From NCBI RefSeq assembly GCF_002941025.1, contig NZ_PTJS01000001.1, positions 620,001 through 684,000 of the forward strand: a stretch of 64,000 nucleotides of DNA, given 5' to 3'. How positions within the stretch are numbered: position 1 is the stretch's first letter; every line of letters starts with the position of its first letter. Below the pieces are notes generated by a model. It was not told where the DNA came from, ran no database searches, and worked only from the letters and a program-made list of their open reading frames with translations. The DNA is from Streptomyces sp. QL37. Lineage in GTDB: Bacteria > Actinomycetota > Actinomycetes > Streptomycetales > Streptomycetaceae. The position numbers and the translations under genes were made by a program. Of the stretch, positions 17,140 to 25,714 are shown one piece after another.

Positions 17140-18758
17140 TGCTCGACCTGCCAGTCCTCGACGTTCCACCAAGGGCCGGAGGCGAGGCCGTGGTCGTGCG
17201 GCTCGATCTGGGTGCTCAGGTCTCCGAACTTCTTGTCCACGACGTAGAGGTGATCGATGTGTGTGAGGAAGGTATAGCCGGGGTTACTTACGAGCTCGCG
17301 CTGAACGGTGTCGTAGGCGGCCCCGCGCTCGGTCCGGTCTCCACTCCTGCGGGCGTCCTCCAGTGCCTTGTCGACCGTCGGGTTGTCGTAGTGCGCCATG
17401 TTGTTGAAGCCGTCGCCGGCGAGGGAGGACTTGAGGAGTGCGTACTGGTCGAAGTCCGGGTCGGCGGGAGAGCCACCGCCGGCGAGAACCGCGTCCTTGG
17501 GCATGCGGGGCTTGATCACTTCCCACGTGCCGGACTGCACCCGCACCTTGATGCCGATCTTCTTGGCGTCGGAGGCATAGGCGAGGGCGTGGTCCTGGCG
17601 CAGCTTGTCGCCGGAGAGGTACCAGAGCGGGAACGTCGCCTGGACGCCCCCCTTCGTCCGGATCCCGTCCTTGCCCGGCTTCCACCCTGCCTTGTCGAGG
17701 ATCTTCTCGGCCCCGGCCGGGTCGAATGCACGCTCGGTGCCTGTGGTGAACCAGGGGCTGTCGGTCGGGACGGGGCCGTATGCCTCCTTGCCCTTGCCGT
17801 ACAGGATCGAGTCGACCATGGCCTTGCGGTTGACACCGATGTCGAGGGCCCGGCGGACAGCTGTGTCACCCGCGACCTCGTTGTCCGTCGGCAACGTGAC
17901 CACGCGGTAGTCGAAGGACTTGGCAGCGTAGGTGTTCATGCCGCTGTCACTCGTGTATTTCCCGGCGAGGTTGGGCGGCAGGATCGCACCGTCGAGCTCA
18001 CCGGCGTCGAGCCGGGTGGCTCGGATGTCGTCGTCCTTGATGATCGCCATGGTGAAGTTCTTGATTTCCGGCGCGGTGCCCCAGTAGTCGGGGTTGGCCT
18101 TGAAGATCAACTTCTCGCCCTTGGACCATGTGACCAACTCGTAAGGTCCCGTGCCGACCGGCGCAGTGGTGAACGCACCGTTGTTCACGTCCTGCCCGGC
18201 CGCGATGTGCTCGGGAGCGATGGGCAGAACGGTGCGCTCGGCGAACGGCGCATAGGGGTACTTGAGGCGGAAGACGACGGTGTCGTCACCCTTGGCCTCG
18301 ACGCTCTTGACGGCGTCGAGTTCCGTCTTGGAAGCGTTGTTGGTCTTCTTGTCGAGGATCGTCTCGTAGGTGAAGACGACGTCGTCGGCGGAGAACGGCT
18401 TGCCGTCGCTGAACTTGACGCCCTTGCGCAGCTTGTAGGTGTAGGTCGTGCCGCCGTCGGTGACTTCGGGAAGGTCGAGGGCGAGGGCGGGCTTGAGCTT
18501 CATGTCGACGTCGTGGGTGAGCAGCCCGTCGAATATTTTCGAGTTGCCGTCCTTGCCGTAGCCGAGGAGTGGGCTGAGGGTCTCGGGCTCGTAGGCGATG
18601 CCGACGACAGCCGAGTCCTTCGAGCCGCCTCTGTCCGCACCGCCACCAGGTACCGAGCAGGCCGAGGCTCCTGCAATGACGACGCCCGCCAGAGCTGCCG
18701 CGTTGACTCTCCGCGTCGTTCTCGTAGTTGCATATGAGTTGCACTTAGTCCAGATCAC
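17136..18758 (-). CDS. Extracellular solute-binding lipoprotein, family 5
   Basis: A 540-residue SBP_bac_5 protein, first gene of the importer operon. The signal ends in a lipobox VVIAGASAC, so it is anchored to the outer face of the membrane. Family landmarks are YKLRKGVKFSDGKPFSADDVV (near residue 120) and GTGPYELVTW. Ligands of this family are oligopeptides, nickel, haem and other small molecules; nothing here fixes which. The start is uncertain. GTG at 18758 gives a reasonable signal peptide but has a weak ribosome site, while an ATG at 18833 would add 25 residues unlike a signal. No other standard start occurs before the lipobox. Confidence 0.85.
   Translation of the reverse strand: MIWTKCNSYATTRTTRRVNAAALAGVVIAGASACSVPGGGADRGGSKDSAVVGIAYEPETLSPLLGYGKDGNSKIFDGLLTHDVDMKLKPALALDLPEVTDGGTTYTYKLRKGVKFSDGKPFSADDVVFTYETILDKKTNNASKTELDAVKSVEAKGDDTVVFRLKYPYAPFAERTVLPIAPEHIAAGQDVNNGAFTTAPVGTGPYELVTWSKGEKLIFKANPDYWGTAPEIKNFTMAIIKDDDIRATRLDAGELDGAILPPNLAGKYTSDSGMNTYAAKSFDYRVVTLPTDNEVAGDTAVRRALDIGVNRKAMVDSILYGKGKEAYGPVPTDSPWFTTGTERAFDPAGAEKILDKAGWKPGKDGIRTKGGVQATFPLWYLSGDKLRQDHALAYASDAKKIGIKVRVQSGTWEVIKPRMPKDAVLAGGGSPADPDFDQYALLKSSLAGDGFNNMAHYDNPTVDKALEDARRSGDRTERGAAYDTVQRELVSNPGYTFLTHIDHLYVVDKKFGDLSTQIEPHDHGLASGPWWNVEDWQVEQ
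18726..18743 (-). promoter_or_regulatory. Two TGCAACT direct repeats, 11-bp period, at the head of the ABC operon
   Basis: On the minus strand TGCAACT occurs twice with an 11-base period, so both copies face the same side of the helix. They lie in or just before the first codons of the solute-binding gene, in an AT-rich patch. This could be an operator or simply coding sequence. Between 18759 and 19186 I see no supportable gene. Confidence 0.25.
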
Positions 18759-19186
18759 GAACAGCAGTATGCCGCCCTGCGCTGACCTGCTCTCAGGTAC
18801 CCCGACTCGAGGCGCCGGGGGGGCATCGTGCATCAACGTCCTGCTGACTGCCGACCGTTCGCGTTCGGGGCAGCGTCAGCCGTCGCACCGGGTGTGGTGC
18901 GAGCGATTGACTCAGGGGGCGTTGTGAACCGCTGCTTCGAGGCTCGTGGCGTGCACCCCGGACGAGATGGGACGTGAGGTCGAGTCGGGCGCCCGGCTCA
19001 GCCCTCGGTGCCGTACAGCAGGCTCACAGCCCGCACCTGCGAGCGGAGCGGGGTGTCGCGCCGTCGCCGGCCGTCCACCCGGTCGGACACCCGTCACGGC
19101 ACGCGCGAGGACCGGCGCCGGCTCGGCGGCAACCGCCGTCCCGCCGTCACCCCTACCCAGACGAGGTGGCGCCGACTACATTGCAG

Positions 19187-19216
19187 TGGAACTCATTCCG
19201 AAAATCTGGAACTTCC
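19187..19216. promoter_or_regulatory. Candidate IclR-type operators before aroM-like gene
   Basis: TGGAACTCATTCCG at 19187-19200 contains the perfect repeat GGAA-CTCA-TTCC, close in form to classical IclR sites (TGGAAATnATTTCCA). A second, GGAACTTCC, sits at 19208-19216. Both lie within 45 bases of the GTG at 19232. A similar site precedes the OPT gene, so the IclR protein encoded between them may bind all. Confidence 0.45.
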
Positions 19217-19231
19217 GTGAGGTGACGCGCC

Positions 19232-19915
19232 GTGCATACGCTGACCTTTCTGACCATCGGACAGGCCCCCCGCCCGGACTTGTCCGAGGCCGTCGAGGCG
19301 CACCTGCCGGCGACCGCGCGCGTACGGCACGCCGGCGTGCTCGACGGTCTGACCCGTCGGGAGACCGAGCGCCGCTTCGGGGCGACGGAGGGACGCGCGA
19401 CCCTTCTGAGCCGGCTGGCCGACGGCAGTCCCGTGACCTTGGACGCCGATGCCGTCGGAGCCGGGTTGCAGGCTTGTGTCGATCGGGCGGAGGACGCGGG
19501 CGCCGACGTCGTGGTGCTCCTGTGCACCGGCGCGTTCCCCGGCCTGCGGACCCGGCGGGCGCGGCTGGTCGAGCCGGACGCCCTGGTCACGGGATACGTC
19601 AGCACGGTGCTGCGGGGCAGCCGTGTCGGGATCGTCGTACCGCTGCCCGAGCAGGTGACCGAGGCTCGTGAGAAGTGGCGGGCCGTCGCCCCGGCCCCGG
19701 TGTTCATCACGGCCTCGCCCTACGCCGAGGACGATTCGGCCCTGCTCACGGCGGCTCGCACCCACCTCGACGCGGGCGTGGACGCCCTGATGCTCGACTG
19801 CATGGGCTACGGATCACGGCACCGTGAGGCGCTGCGCGCGGCCGGGGTCACCGTGCCGGTGCTGACGCCCGGGGTGGTGGTGGGGGCGGCCCTCGGCCCC
19901 CTGCTGGGACGATGA
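19232..19915 (+). CDS. AroM family protein
   Basis: A 227-residue protein of the AroM family, begun by GTG at 19232 after a GTGAGGTGA ribosome site. Landmarks are LTFLTIGQAPRPDL at the N-terminus, VVLLCTGAFPGL in the middle and LMLDCMGYGSRHREAL near the end, with cysteines in the last two; the two-lobed pattern with paired cysteines resembles Asp/Glu racemase-like proteins. The biochemical role of AroM is unknown even in E. coli, where it lies beside aroL. Here it opens a group with an IclR regulator, an OPT transporter, DUF917 and an M20 peptidase, which suggests work on an imported peptide or amino acid derivative. Confidence 0.85.
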   Translation: MHTLTFLTIGQAPRPDLSEAVEAHLPATARVRHAGVLDGLTRRETERRFGATEGRATLLSRLADGSPVTLDADAVGAGLQACVDRAEDAGADVVVLLCTGAFPGLRTRRARLVEPDALVTGYVSTVLRGSRVGIVVPLPEQVTEAREKWRAVAPAPVFITASPYAEDDSALLTAARTHLDAGVDALMLDCMGYGSRHREALRAAGVTVPVLTPGVVVGAALGPLLGR

Positions 19916-19919
19916 GGCC

Positions 19920-20702
19920 TCAGCGGCCGGCGTCGGTCTCGACGTAGCGCAGCCAGTACGGGTCACCGATCCGCTTGCCGACGCGCAGAGCGGCGTCACG
20001 GACCGCCCGCCCGAAACGGGCCTCGTTGTCGTCGTGCAGCTCGGGCGCGGGCAGTGCGATCCCTATGCCGAAGATCTGGCCGGTGTCACTGTCGAGGACG
20101 GCGGCGGACACCCCGGCGACGTTCGGCACGTACTCGCCGCGTGAGGACTCCCAGCCGTCGGCGCGCACCCGGGCCAGGCACGAGGTCAGCTCGCCGGGGG
20201 TGCGCGGCGCGGAGCCGGTGCTCTGTTCGAGACGCGCGTCCACGAGCCGCAGTACCTGCCCGTCGTCGAGGCGGGCGAGCAGCGCCCGCCCCATGGAACT
20301 GGCGTAGGCCGGCGCCCGGGTGCCGGCCGGGGTGTACGCCTGAAGGGCGCCGGTCGTCCCGAGCCGCATGTGGAGCACGAGCGACTCGGCCCCGTCGAGC
20401 ACGTCCACGTACCCGGTGTACCCGATGTCCGCCACCAGCCTGCTCAGCTCCTCCTCCAGGAGGGAGGCCGTGCTGCGCGAGGCACGGAAGTGGTACGAGG
20501 CCTCCATGACGAGTTCGCCGGGGCGGTAGGCGCGGCTCGTCGGGTCGCGGTCGAGGAAGCCGTAGTCGGCCATCATGCTCAGCGTCCGCGAGACGGAGCT
20601 CTTGGGCAGGTCCAGCGCCCCGGCGACATCCGTCACCGTGAGGTCGCGCTGCAGGCGCGCCATCAGGCGCAGGACATCGCGTGCGTTGGCGAGTGTGCTC
20701 AC
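19920..20702 (-). CDS. IclR-family transcriptional regulator
   Basis: A 260-residue regulator. The N-terminal winged helix has the recognition segment TDVAGALDLPKSSVSRTLSM (residues about 23-42), and the C-terminal GAF-like ligand domain includes PAYASSMGRALLARL and GIGIALPAPE. GTG at 20702 has GGGAG-rich sequence upstream. It sits tail to tail with the AroM gene and head to head with the OPT gene, so its own promoter and the OPT promoter share a 252-base region. It is the obvious local regulator of the AroM-OPT-DUF917-M20 group. Confidence 0.9.
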   Translation of the reverse strand: MSTLANARDVLRLMARLQRDLTVTDVAGALDLPKSSVSRTLSMMADYGFLDRDPTSRAYRPGELVMEASYHFRASRSTASLLEEELSRLVADIGYTGYVDVLDGAESLVLHMRLGTTGALQAYTPAGTRAPAYASSMGRALLARLDDGQVLRLVDARLEQSTGSAPRTPGELTSCLARVRADGWESSRGEYVPNVAGVSAAVLDSDTGQIFGIGIALPAPELHDDNEARFGRAVRDAALRVGKRIGDPYWLRYVETDAGR

Positions 20703-20831
20703 CGTTCTCCCGCCTCCCCCGAGCTCCCCCGAGTCGTGTCGTCCGATCGTAAGGGGCGCCCGGGTGTGTCCGTGACCGCCCCTCGTCCGCGACTCCGGAC
20801 CGCCCACATATCGAGAAGCCGAGCCCGGCCC

Positions 20832-20905
20832 TTGACGGCGGAGTCCGCCATATGGATGATCCAGGGATATCCAGATTCTCAGCTTCAGTTCCATATTCTA
20901 GAACT
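20832..20905 (+). promoter_or_regulatory. Promoter and candidate operators for the OPT operon
   Basis: TTGACG at 20832-20837 and GATGAT at 20855-20860, 17 bases apart, form a plausible sigma-70-type promoter. Downstream lie GGATATCC (20865-20872) and AGTTC-9-GAACT (20887-20905), whose right half includes the palindrome TTCTAGAA. These would fall around or just after the start of transcription, a position that fits repression by the adjacent IclR protein. Confidence 0.4.
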
Positions 20906-20954
20906 TGCCCAGGCGGCTGACAAGGCGCCGACCCGCACGGGAGCACCGAAGACC

Positions 20955-22574
20955 ATGAGCACCGACGCTTCGCCTCAGGCCGAGACCTCGCAGACCGCGG
21001 GTGAGGGACCACGCCATCCCCGGGCCCTGGCACCCGGCAATCTCGTTCTCACCGTGGTGCTCAGCGTGTTCGGCGCCGTCGTGGGCGTGCAGTTGCTCGC
21101 CACCCTCGGCGTCACCCCCAGCACCTCGCTGATCGGTGCCCTTGCCGCGATGACGCTGGCGCGGGTCCCGCTGGTCTGGTTCCGCGGCTTCCGCTCGGTG
21201 CACGCCCAGAACCTGGCGCAGACCAGCATCTCCTCGGCGACGTTCGGCGCGGCGAACAGCCTGTTCCTGCCGATCGGCATCCCGTTCCTGTTCGGGATGG
21301 ACAACATGATCATCCCGATGCTGGTCGGGGTCTCCGCCGCGATGCTGGTCGACGCCTGGCTGCTCTACCGGATGTACGACACCCCGGCCTTCCCCGCGAA
21401 GAACCCCTGGCCGCCGGGGCTCGCCGCCGCCGAGGCCATCAAGGCGGGCGACGAGGGCGGACGGCGCGCCAAGGTGCTCGGCCTCGGTCTGCTGACCGGC
21501 CTGGCCGGCGCCGCGTTCACACTGCCGATGTCGGCGTTCGGCGTGGCCCTGATCGGCGGGTTCGCCGCCATGGCCGCCTTCGGCGTGGGCCTGCTGTTCA
21601 GCCAGTACGCCGACCCGCTGTTCGGCCTCGACCTCGGCGCGATGTACCTGCCGCACGGCATGATGATGGGCGCCGGTCTCGTCGCCCTGGTCCAGGTCGG
21701 CCGCACCATCCTGAAAGCCCGGCGCGCCCCGGTGGACGGTACCCGCGCGAAGGGACCGGCCGGCGCCCCGGACCTGGGCCGCTCGATGCGCCTCGGCTTC
21801 GGCGCCTACCTCGTGATCTCGGTCCTGCTGGCCTTCGGCACCGGCGCCGCCACCCACATGAGCCCCGGCATGCTGATCGGCTTCCTCCTCTACGCCACGG
21901 TCGCCGCGTTCCTTCACGAACTGCTCGTGGGTATCGCCTCGATGCACTCGGGCTGGTTCCCGGCGTTCGCGATCGCCCTGATCACGCTGCTGCTCGGCAT
22001 CCTCATCGGCTTCCCGCCCGAGGCGCTCGTCGTGCTGTCCGGCTTCACCGCCGCGACCGGTCCGGCCTTCGCCGACATGGGCTACGACCTCAAGGCGGGC
22101 TACCTGCTGCGCGGTGAGGACGCCGACCCGGCCTTCGAGCTGGAGGGCCGGCGCCAGCAGCTGATCGCCGCCATGATCGGCTTCGGCGTCGCCATCGTCG
22201 TCGTCCTCGTCTCGTACCGGATCTTCTTCGACAACGGGCAGACAGCCCCCATCGACGCCGCGTACGTCGCCGCGATCAAGGCGGGCCCGTCCGCCGAGAC
22301 CGCCCGGGACCTCGCCCTGTGGGCGATCCCCGGCGCGATCGTGCAGCTGATCGGCGGCTCCAAGCGGCAGCTCGGCATCCTGCTGGCGACCGGCCTGCTG
22401 ATCACCACGCCGATGGCCGGCTGGATGGTGGCCGCAGGCATCGCCGTCCGGGTCCTCGCACCGCGCCTGCTCGGCCCGAAGGTCAAGGACGACCTGGAGG
22501 TCTTCGCGGGCGGCGCGATCGCCGGTGACGCCCTCTACTCGTTCGGCAACGGCGTGTTCAAGGCCGCCAAGTAA
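20955..22574 (+). CDS. OPT family oligopeptide/metal-chelate transporter
   Basis: A 539-residue integral membrane protein with some 14 hydrophobic segments, of the OPT/YSL superfamily. Recognisable parts are NLAQTSISSATFGAANSLFL, the PWPPGLAAAEAIKAGDEGG loop (the conserved P-x-G-x-A-x-A segment of the family) and QLIGGSKRQLGILLATGLLI. Members carry small peptides, peptide-like siderophores or metal-nicotianamine complexes with protons. ATG at 20955 starts MSTDASPQ with a short polar tail. It heads a run with the DUF917 gene 56 bases downstream and a peptidase, so its substrate is probably a peptide or modified amino acid that these enzymes process. Confidence 0.88.
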   Translation: MSTDASPQAETSQTAGEGPRHPRALAPGNLVLTVVLSVFGAVVGVQLLATLGVTPSTSLIGALAAMTLARVPLVWFRGFRSVHAQNLAQTSISSATFGAANSLFLPIGIPFLFGMDNMIIPMLVGVSAAMLVDAWLLYRMYDTPAFPAKNPWPPGLAAAEAIKAGDEGGRRAKVLGLGLLTGLAGAAFTLPMSAFGVALIGGFAAMAAFGVGLLFSQYADPLFGLDLGAMYLPHGMMMGAGLVALVQVGRTILKARRAPVDGTRAKGPAGAPDLGRSMRLGFGAYLVISVLLAFGTGAATHMSPGMLIGFLLYATVAAFLHELLVGIASMHSGWFPAFAIALITLLLGILIGFPPEALVVLSGFTAATGPAFADMGYDLKAGYLLRGEDADPAFELEGRRQQLIAAMIGFGVAIVVVLVSYRIFFDNGQTAPIDAAYVAAIKAGPSAETARDLALWAIPGAIVQLIGGSKRQLGILLATGLLITTPMAGWMVAAGIAVRVLAPRLLGPKVKDDLEVFAGGAIAGDALYSFGNGVFKAAK

Positions 22575-22630
22575 CAGGACGCCCCCGCGTCCTCTCGCAA
22601 CACCCGCACAGAACCCCCCTGGGAGACACC

Positions 22631-23695
22631 GTGAAGCGACAGCTGACCCATGACGACATCCGCGCGGCCGTGTACGGCGGTGCCGTACTGGGCGGAGGCG
22701 GTGGCGGATTCGTCGAGCGGGGCCTGCGCACCGCCGAACTGGCCCTCCAGATCGGCATGCCGCAGCTGTGGACGGCCGACGAGTTCGCGGCCGAGGACCT
22801 GACCGCGACCGTGGCCCTGGTCGGTGCCCCCGCCGCGCCCGACCCGCAGGTGCTGCCCACCCACCTGCTGCGCGCCCTGGAGCTGCTGCGCCGTGATCTG
22901 CCCCGCGAGCTCGTGGCCGTCCACACGAACGAGAACGGGGCGGAGACCACCATCAACGGCTGGTTCCACTCGGCGATGACCGGCCTGCCCGTCATCGACC
23001 TGGCCTGCAACGGCCGCGCCCACCCCTCCAGCGTGATGGGCGCGATGGGCCTGCACCTCGCGGACGACTACCGCTCGTACCAGGGCTACGCGGGCGGCAA
23101 GCCGTACGCCTACGTCGAGGGCTCCGTCTCCGGCGGCCTGGAGGCCACGTCGAACGTGGTCCGGCGCGCGTCCGTCGAAGCGGGCGGCTGGGTCGGTGTC
23201 GCCCGCAACCCCGTCGAGGTCGGCTACGCGGTGGAGAACGGCGCGCCCGGCGCCGTCAGCTTCGCCATCGAGCTGGGCCGCCGCTTCCTCGCGGAGGGTC
23301 CGGCCGGCGCCGCCGCGCAGCTCGGCGGTGAGATCGCCGCGACCGGCACCGTACGCGAGTACCGCTGCGAACAGCGCGAGGGCCTGGACGTCGGTGTCGC
23401 CGTCCTCGACGACGCGGCCGGCACCACGCTGCACTTCGTCAACGAGTACATGGCGCTCGACCTGGCCTCCGGCCGCCGGGCCGCGTTCCCCGACCTGATC
23501 ACGACGTTCGACGAGAACGGGCAGCCGCTCGCCTCCGCCGACGTGGAGGTGGGCCGGCGGATCAGCGTCCTGGTCGCCCCGGCCGACAGCCTCCTGCTCT
23601 CCACCACGATGCACATGCCCGAGGTGTACGCCCCCGTGGAGGAACTGCTCGGTATCGAGTTCGCTCCGGCGGCGAAGGCCCTCGCCGATGTCTGA
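22631..23695 (+). CDS. DUF917 family protein (S-methyl-thiohydantoin desulfurase-like)
   Basis: A 354-residue DUF917 protein. The N-terminus KRQLTHDDIRAAVYGG and the following GGGGGGF loop are typical, as is VIDLACNGRAHPSSVMGAMG. Pfam has linked this family to S-methyl thiohydantoin desulfurase and hydantoinase-type enzymes, but most members have no known reaction. GTG at 22631 follows GGGAGACACC. Its stop overlaps the M20 peptidase start by eight bases, so the two are probably made together. It is likely a soluble enzyme acting on the compound that enters through the OPT protein. Confidence 0.82.
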   Translation: MKRQLTHDDIRAAVYGGAVLGGGGGGFVERGLRTAELALQIGMPQLWTADEFAAEDLTATVALVGAPAAPDPQVLPTHLLRALELLRRDLPRELVAVHTNENGAETTINGWFHSAMTGLPVIDLACNGRAHPSSVMGAMGLHLADDYRSYQGYAGGKPYAYVEGSVSGGLEATSNVVRRASVEAGGWVGVARNPVEVGYAVENGAPGAVSFAIELGRRFLAEGPAGAAAQLGGEIAATGTVREYRCEQREGLDVGVAVLDDAAGTTLHFVNEYMALDLASGRRAAFPDLITTFDENGQPLASADVEVGRRISVLVAPADSLLLSTTMHMPEVYAPVEELLGIEFAPAAKALADV

Positions 23696-25148
23696 GCAGG
23701 CTCCGGCCGGTGTCGCCGACGCCGGCCCCGTACGGGAATTCTGTGACGCCCGGTGGGAGACGGATGTGCTCCCCCTCGTCCGGGAGCACATCCGCGTGCC
23801 GGCGGTCAGCCCTGCGTACGACCCGGACTGGGAGGCTCGCGGCCACCTGGGCCGGGCCGTCGACGCGGCGGCCGCGTGGCTGCGGGACGTGCCGCTGCCG
23901 GGTCTGCGGATGGAGGTCCTGCACGCGCCCGGTCGTACACCGCTGCTCTTCTTCGAGATCCCGGGCGATGGCGCGCGGGCCGAGGAGACGGTCCTCTTCT
24001 ACGGCCATCTCGACAAACAGCCCGAGGGCGACGGGTGGACCGAGGGCCGCAGCGCGTGGGAACCGGCCTTCGACGGCACCCGGCTGTACGGCCGCGGCGG
24101 TGCGGACGACGGGTACGCGCTGCCCGCGGCGGTGACCGCGGTGCGGGCGCTGGCCGAGCAGGGCGCGGCCCGGCCGCGCTGCGTCGGCGTGTTCGAGGCC
24201 GGCGAGGAATCGGGCAGTCCCGACCTCGACCACTGGTTCGCGCGGCTGGCGCCGCGCATCGGCGAGGTGGGCCTCGTGGTCTGCCTGGACTCCGGCGCGG
24301 GCGACTACGAACGGCTGTGGCTGGTCACGTCGTTGCGCGGGGCCTGCGGTGGGACCCTCGACGTACGCGTCCTCGACGACGGCGCGCACTCCGGGGACGC
24401 GGGCGGCGTGGTGCCGTCGTCGTTCCGCGTGCTGCGGCAGCTGCTGGACCGGCTGGAGGACGGTGCGACGGGGCGCCTGCGCCCCGAGGCGCTCCACTGC
24501 CCGATACCGGAGGAACGCCTGGCCCAGACCCGCGAGGCGGCGGCGCTCCTGGGTGAGCAGGTCTGGGGCCGCTTCCACTGGCACGGCGACGCGACGCCCA
24601 TGACCCCCGACCCCGAGGAGCTGCTCCTCAACCGGGCGTGGCGCCCCAGCCTGGAGATCACCGGGGCGGACGGCCTGCCGCCGGCAGCCTCCGCGGGAAA
24701 CGTGCTGCGCCCGCACACCCGGGTGAAGATCGCGCTGCGGCTGCCCCCGGCGGTGAACAGCGCGGCGGCCCTCACGGAGGTCGGACGGCTCCTGGAGGCG
24801 GACCCGCCGTACGGCACGTCGGTCCGGTTCACGCCGGACCGGGTCCTCGCCGACGGCTGGCACGCGCCCGCCGAACAGCCGTGGCTCGCAGCGGCACTGT
24901 CCACGGCGAGCCGGGCCTGCTTCGACGGGGCGGACGTGGCACGGATCGGGCAGGGCGGAACGATTCCCCTGATGGGGAAACTGACCCGGCGGTTTCCGGA
25001 GGCCCAGTTCCTGGCCTGCGGAGTGCTGGGCCCGGGGGCGAACGCCCACGGCCCGAACGAATCCCTCCACGTTCCCTACGCGCGACGCCTCACGGCAAGC
25101 CTGTCCCTGACCCTGAACGCGTACGCCCTCCGGTCCCTGGCGCCCTGA
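23688..25148 (+). CDS. M20 family metallopeptidase (dipeptidase type)
   Basis: A 486-residue M20 peptidase. Zinc-site motifs are in order: FYGHLDKQP (first His, near residue 106), GRGGADDG (bridging Asp), EAGEESGS (catalytic Glu and metal Glu), CLDSGAGDY, and NAHGPNESLHVP near the C-terminus (last His). The insert of about 120 residues between the fourth and fifth motifs is the dimerisation lid. Members cleave dipeptides or N-acyl and carbamoyl amino acids in the cytoplasm. Position directly behind OPT and DUF917 suggests it completes breakdown of an imported peptide-like nutrient. Confidence 0.92.
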   Translation: MSEQAPAGVADAGPVREFCDARWETDVLPLVREHIRVPAVSPAYDPDWEARGHLGRAVDAAAAWLRDVPLPGLRMEVLHAPGRTPLLFFEIPGDGARAEETVLFYGHLDKQPEGDGWTEGRSAWEPAFDGTRLYGRGGADDGYALPAAVTAVRALAEQGAARPRCVGVFEAGEESGSPDLDHWFARLAPRIGEVGLVVCLDSGAGDYERLWLVTSLRGACGGTLDVRVLDDGAHSGDAGGVVPSSFRVLRQLLDRLEDGATGRLRPEALHCPIPEERLAQTREAAALLGEQVWGRFHWHGDATPMTPDPEELLLNRAWRPSLEITGADGLPPAASAGNVLRPHTRVKIALRLPPAVNSAAALTEVGRLLEADPPYGTSVRFTPDRVLADGWHAPAEQPWLAAALSTASRACFDGADVARIGQGGTIPLMGKLTRRFPEAQFLACGVLGPGANAHGPNESLHVPYARRLTASLSLTLNAYALRSLAP

Positions 25149-25241
25149 GCAGATCCGCCCGGTGACACCCGCACCGAGCTGAGAGGTGTCCGGCCGGTGG
25201 CCGTCCTGAAGCGGAACGCGTCACCGCCCGGACGATCTTCA

Positions 25242-25268
25242 CCAGGCGACGCCTGGTACATTGCAATG
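25242..25268. promoter_or_regulatory. Two palindromes and a -10 box at the padR start
   Basis: CCAGGC-GAC-GCCTGG at 25242-25256 is followed by CATTGCAATG at 25259-25268, a perfect palindrome, one base before the ATG at 25270. TACATT inside it could be a -10 box, in which case the transcript has almost no leader. PadR proteins commonly bind their own promoters, so autoregulation is likely. Confidence 0.45.
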
Positions 25269-25269
25269 C

Positions 25270-25662
25270 ATGGAACCCGGCAAGGCACGTCGCCCTGGAG
25301 CAGGCAACATCGAGAGTCAGCTCCGCAAGGGGGTCCTGGAGTACTGCATCCTCGCCCTGATGCGTGACGGGCCCACCTACGGGGTGGCGCTGCTGAGTGC
25401 GCTGGCGGAGACCGGCACCCTGGCAACCAGCCAGGGCACGGTCTACCCCCTGCTCTCCCGGTTGCGGCGGGACAACCTGGTCGCCACCACCTGGCAGGAG
25501 TCCACGTCCGGCCCACCCCGGCGGTACTACGAACTCACCGACGCCGGACGGGCGGCCCTGGCGGAGTTCGCCGCTCTCTGGCCGGGTTTCCGGGACGGCG
25601 TCGACCACATCCTCGAGGCCGCCGACACGCCACCGGGCGGGCCCGGCAGCCCCGGTGACTGA
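25270..25662 (+). CDS. PadR-family transcriptional regulator
   Basis: A 130-residue PadR protein. The winged helix is complete: LRKGVLEYCILALMRDGPTY (helix 1), TSQGTVYPLLSRLRRDN (recognition helix) and GPPRRYYELTDAGRAALAEF (wing and last helix). ATG at 25270 is chosen over a TTG three codons earlier; there is no ribosome binding site, which fits leaderless translation. A membrane protein gene follows closely, the usual PadR partner arrangement in Gram-positive bacteria, where both form a small stress-responsive unit. Confidence 0.92.
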   Translation: MEPGKARRPGAGNIESQLRKGVLEYCILALMRDGPTYGVALLSALAETGTLATSQGTVYPLLSRLRRDNLVATTWQESTSGPPRRYYELTDAGRAALAEFAALWPGFRDGVDHILEAADTPPGGPGSPGD

Positions 25663-25714
25663 CCTGGGCGACAACCGAGCGAGCTCCACCGGCGCAGACA
25701 CGAAGGACGTACAC

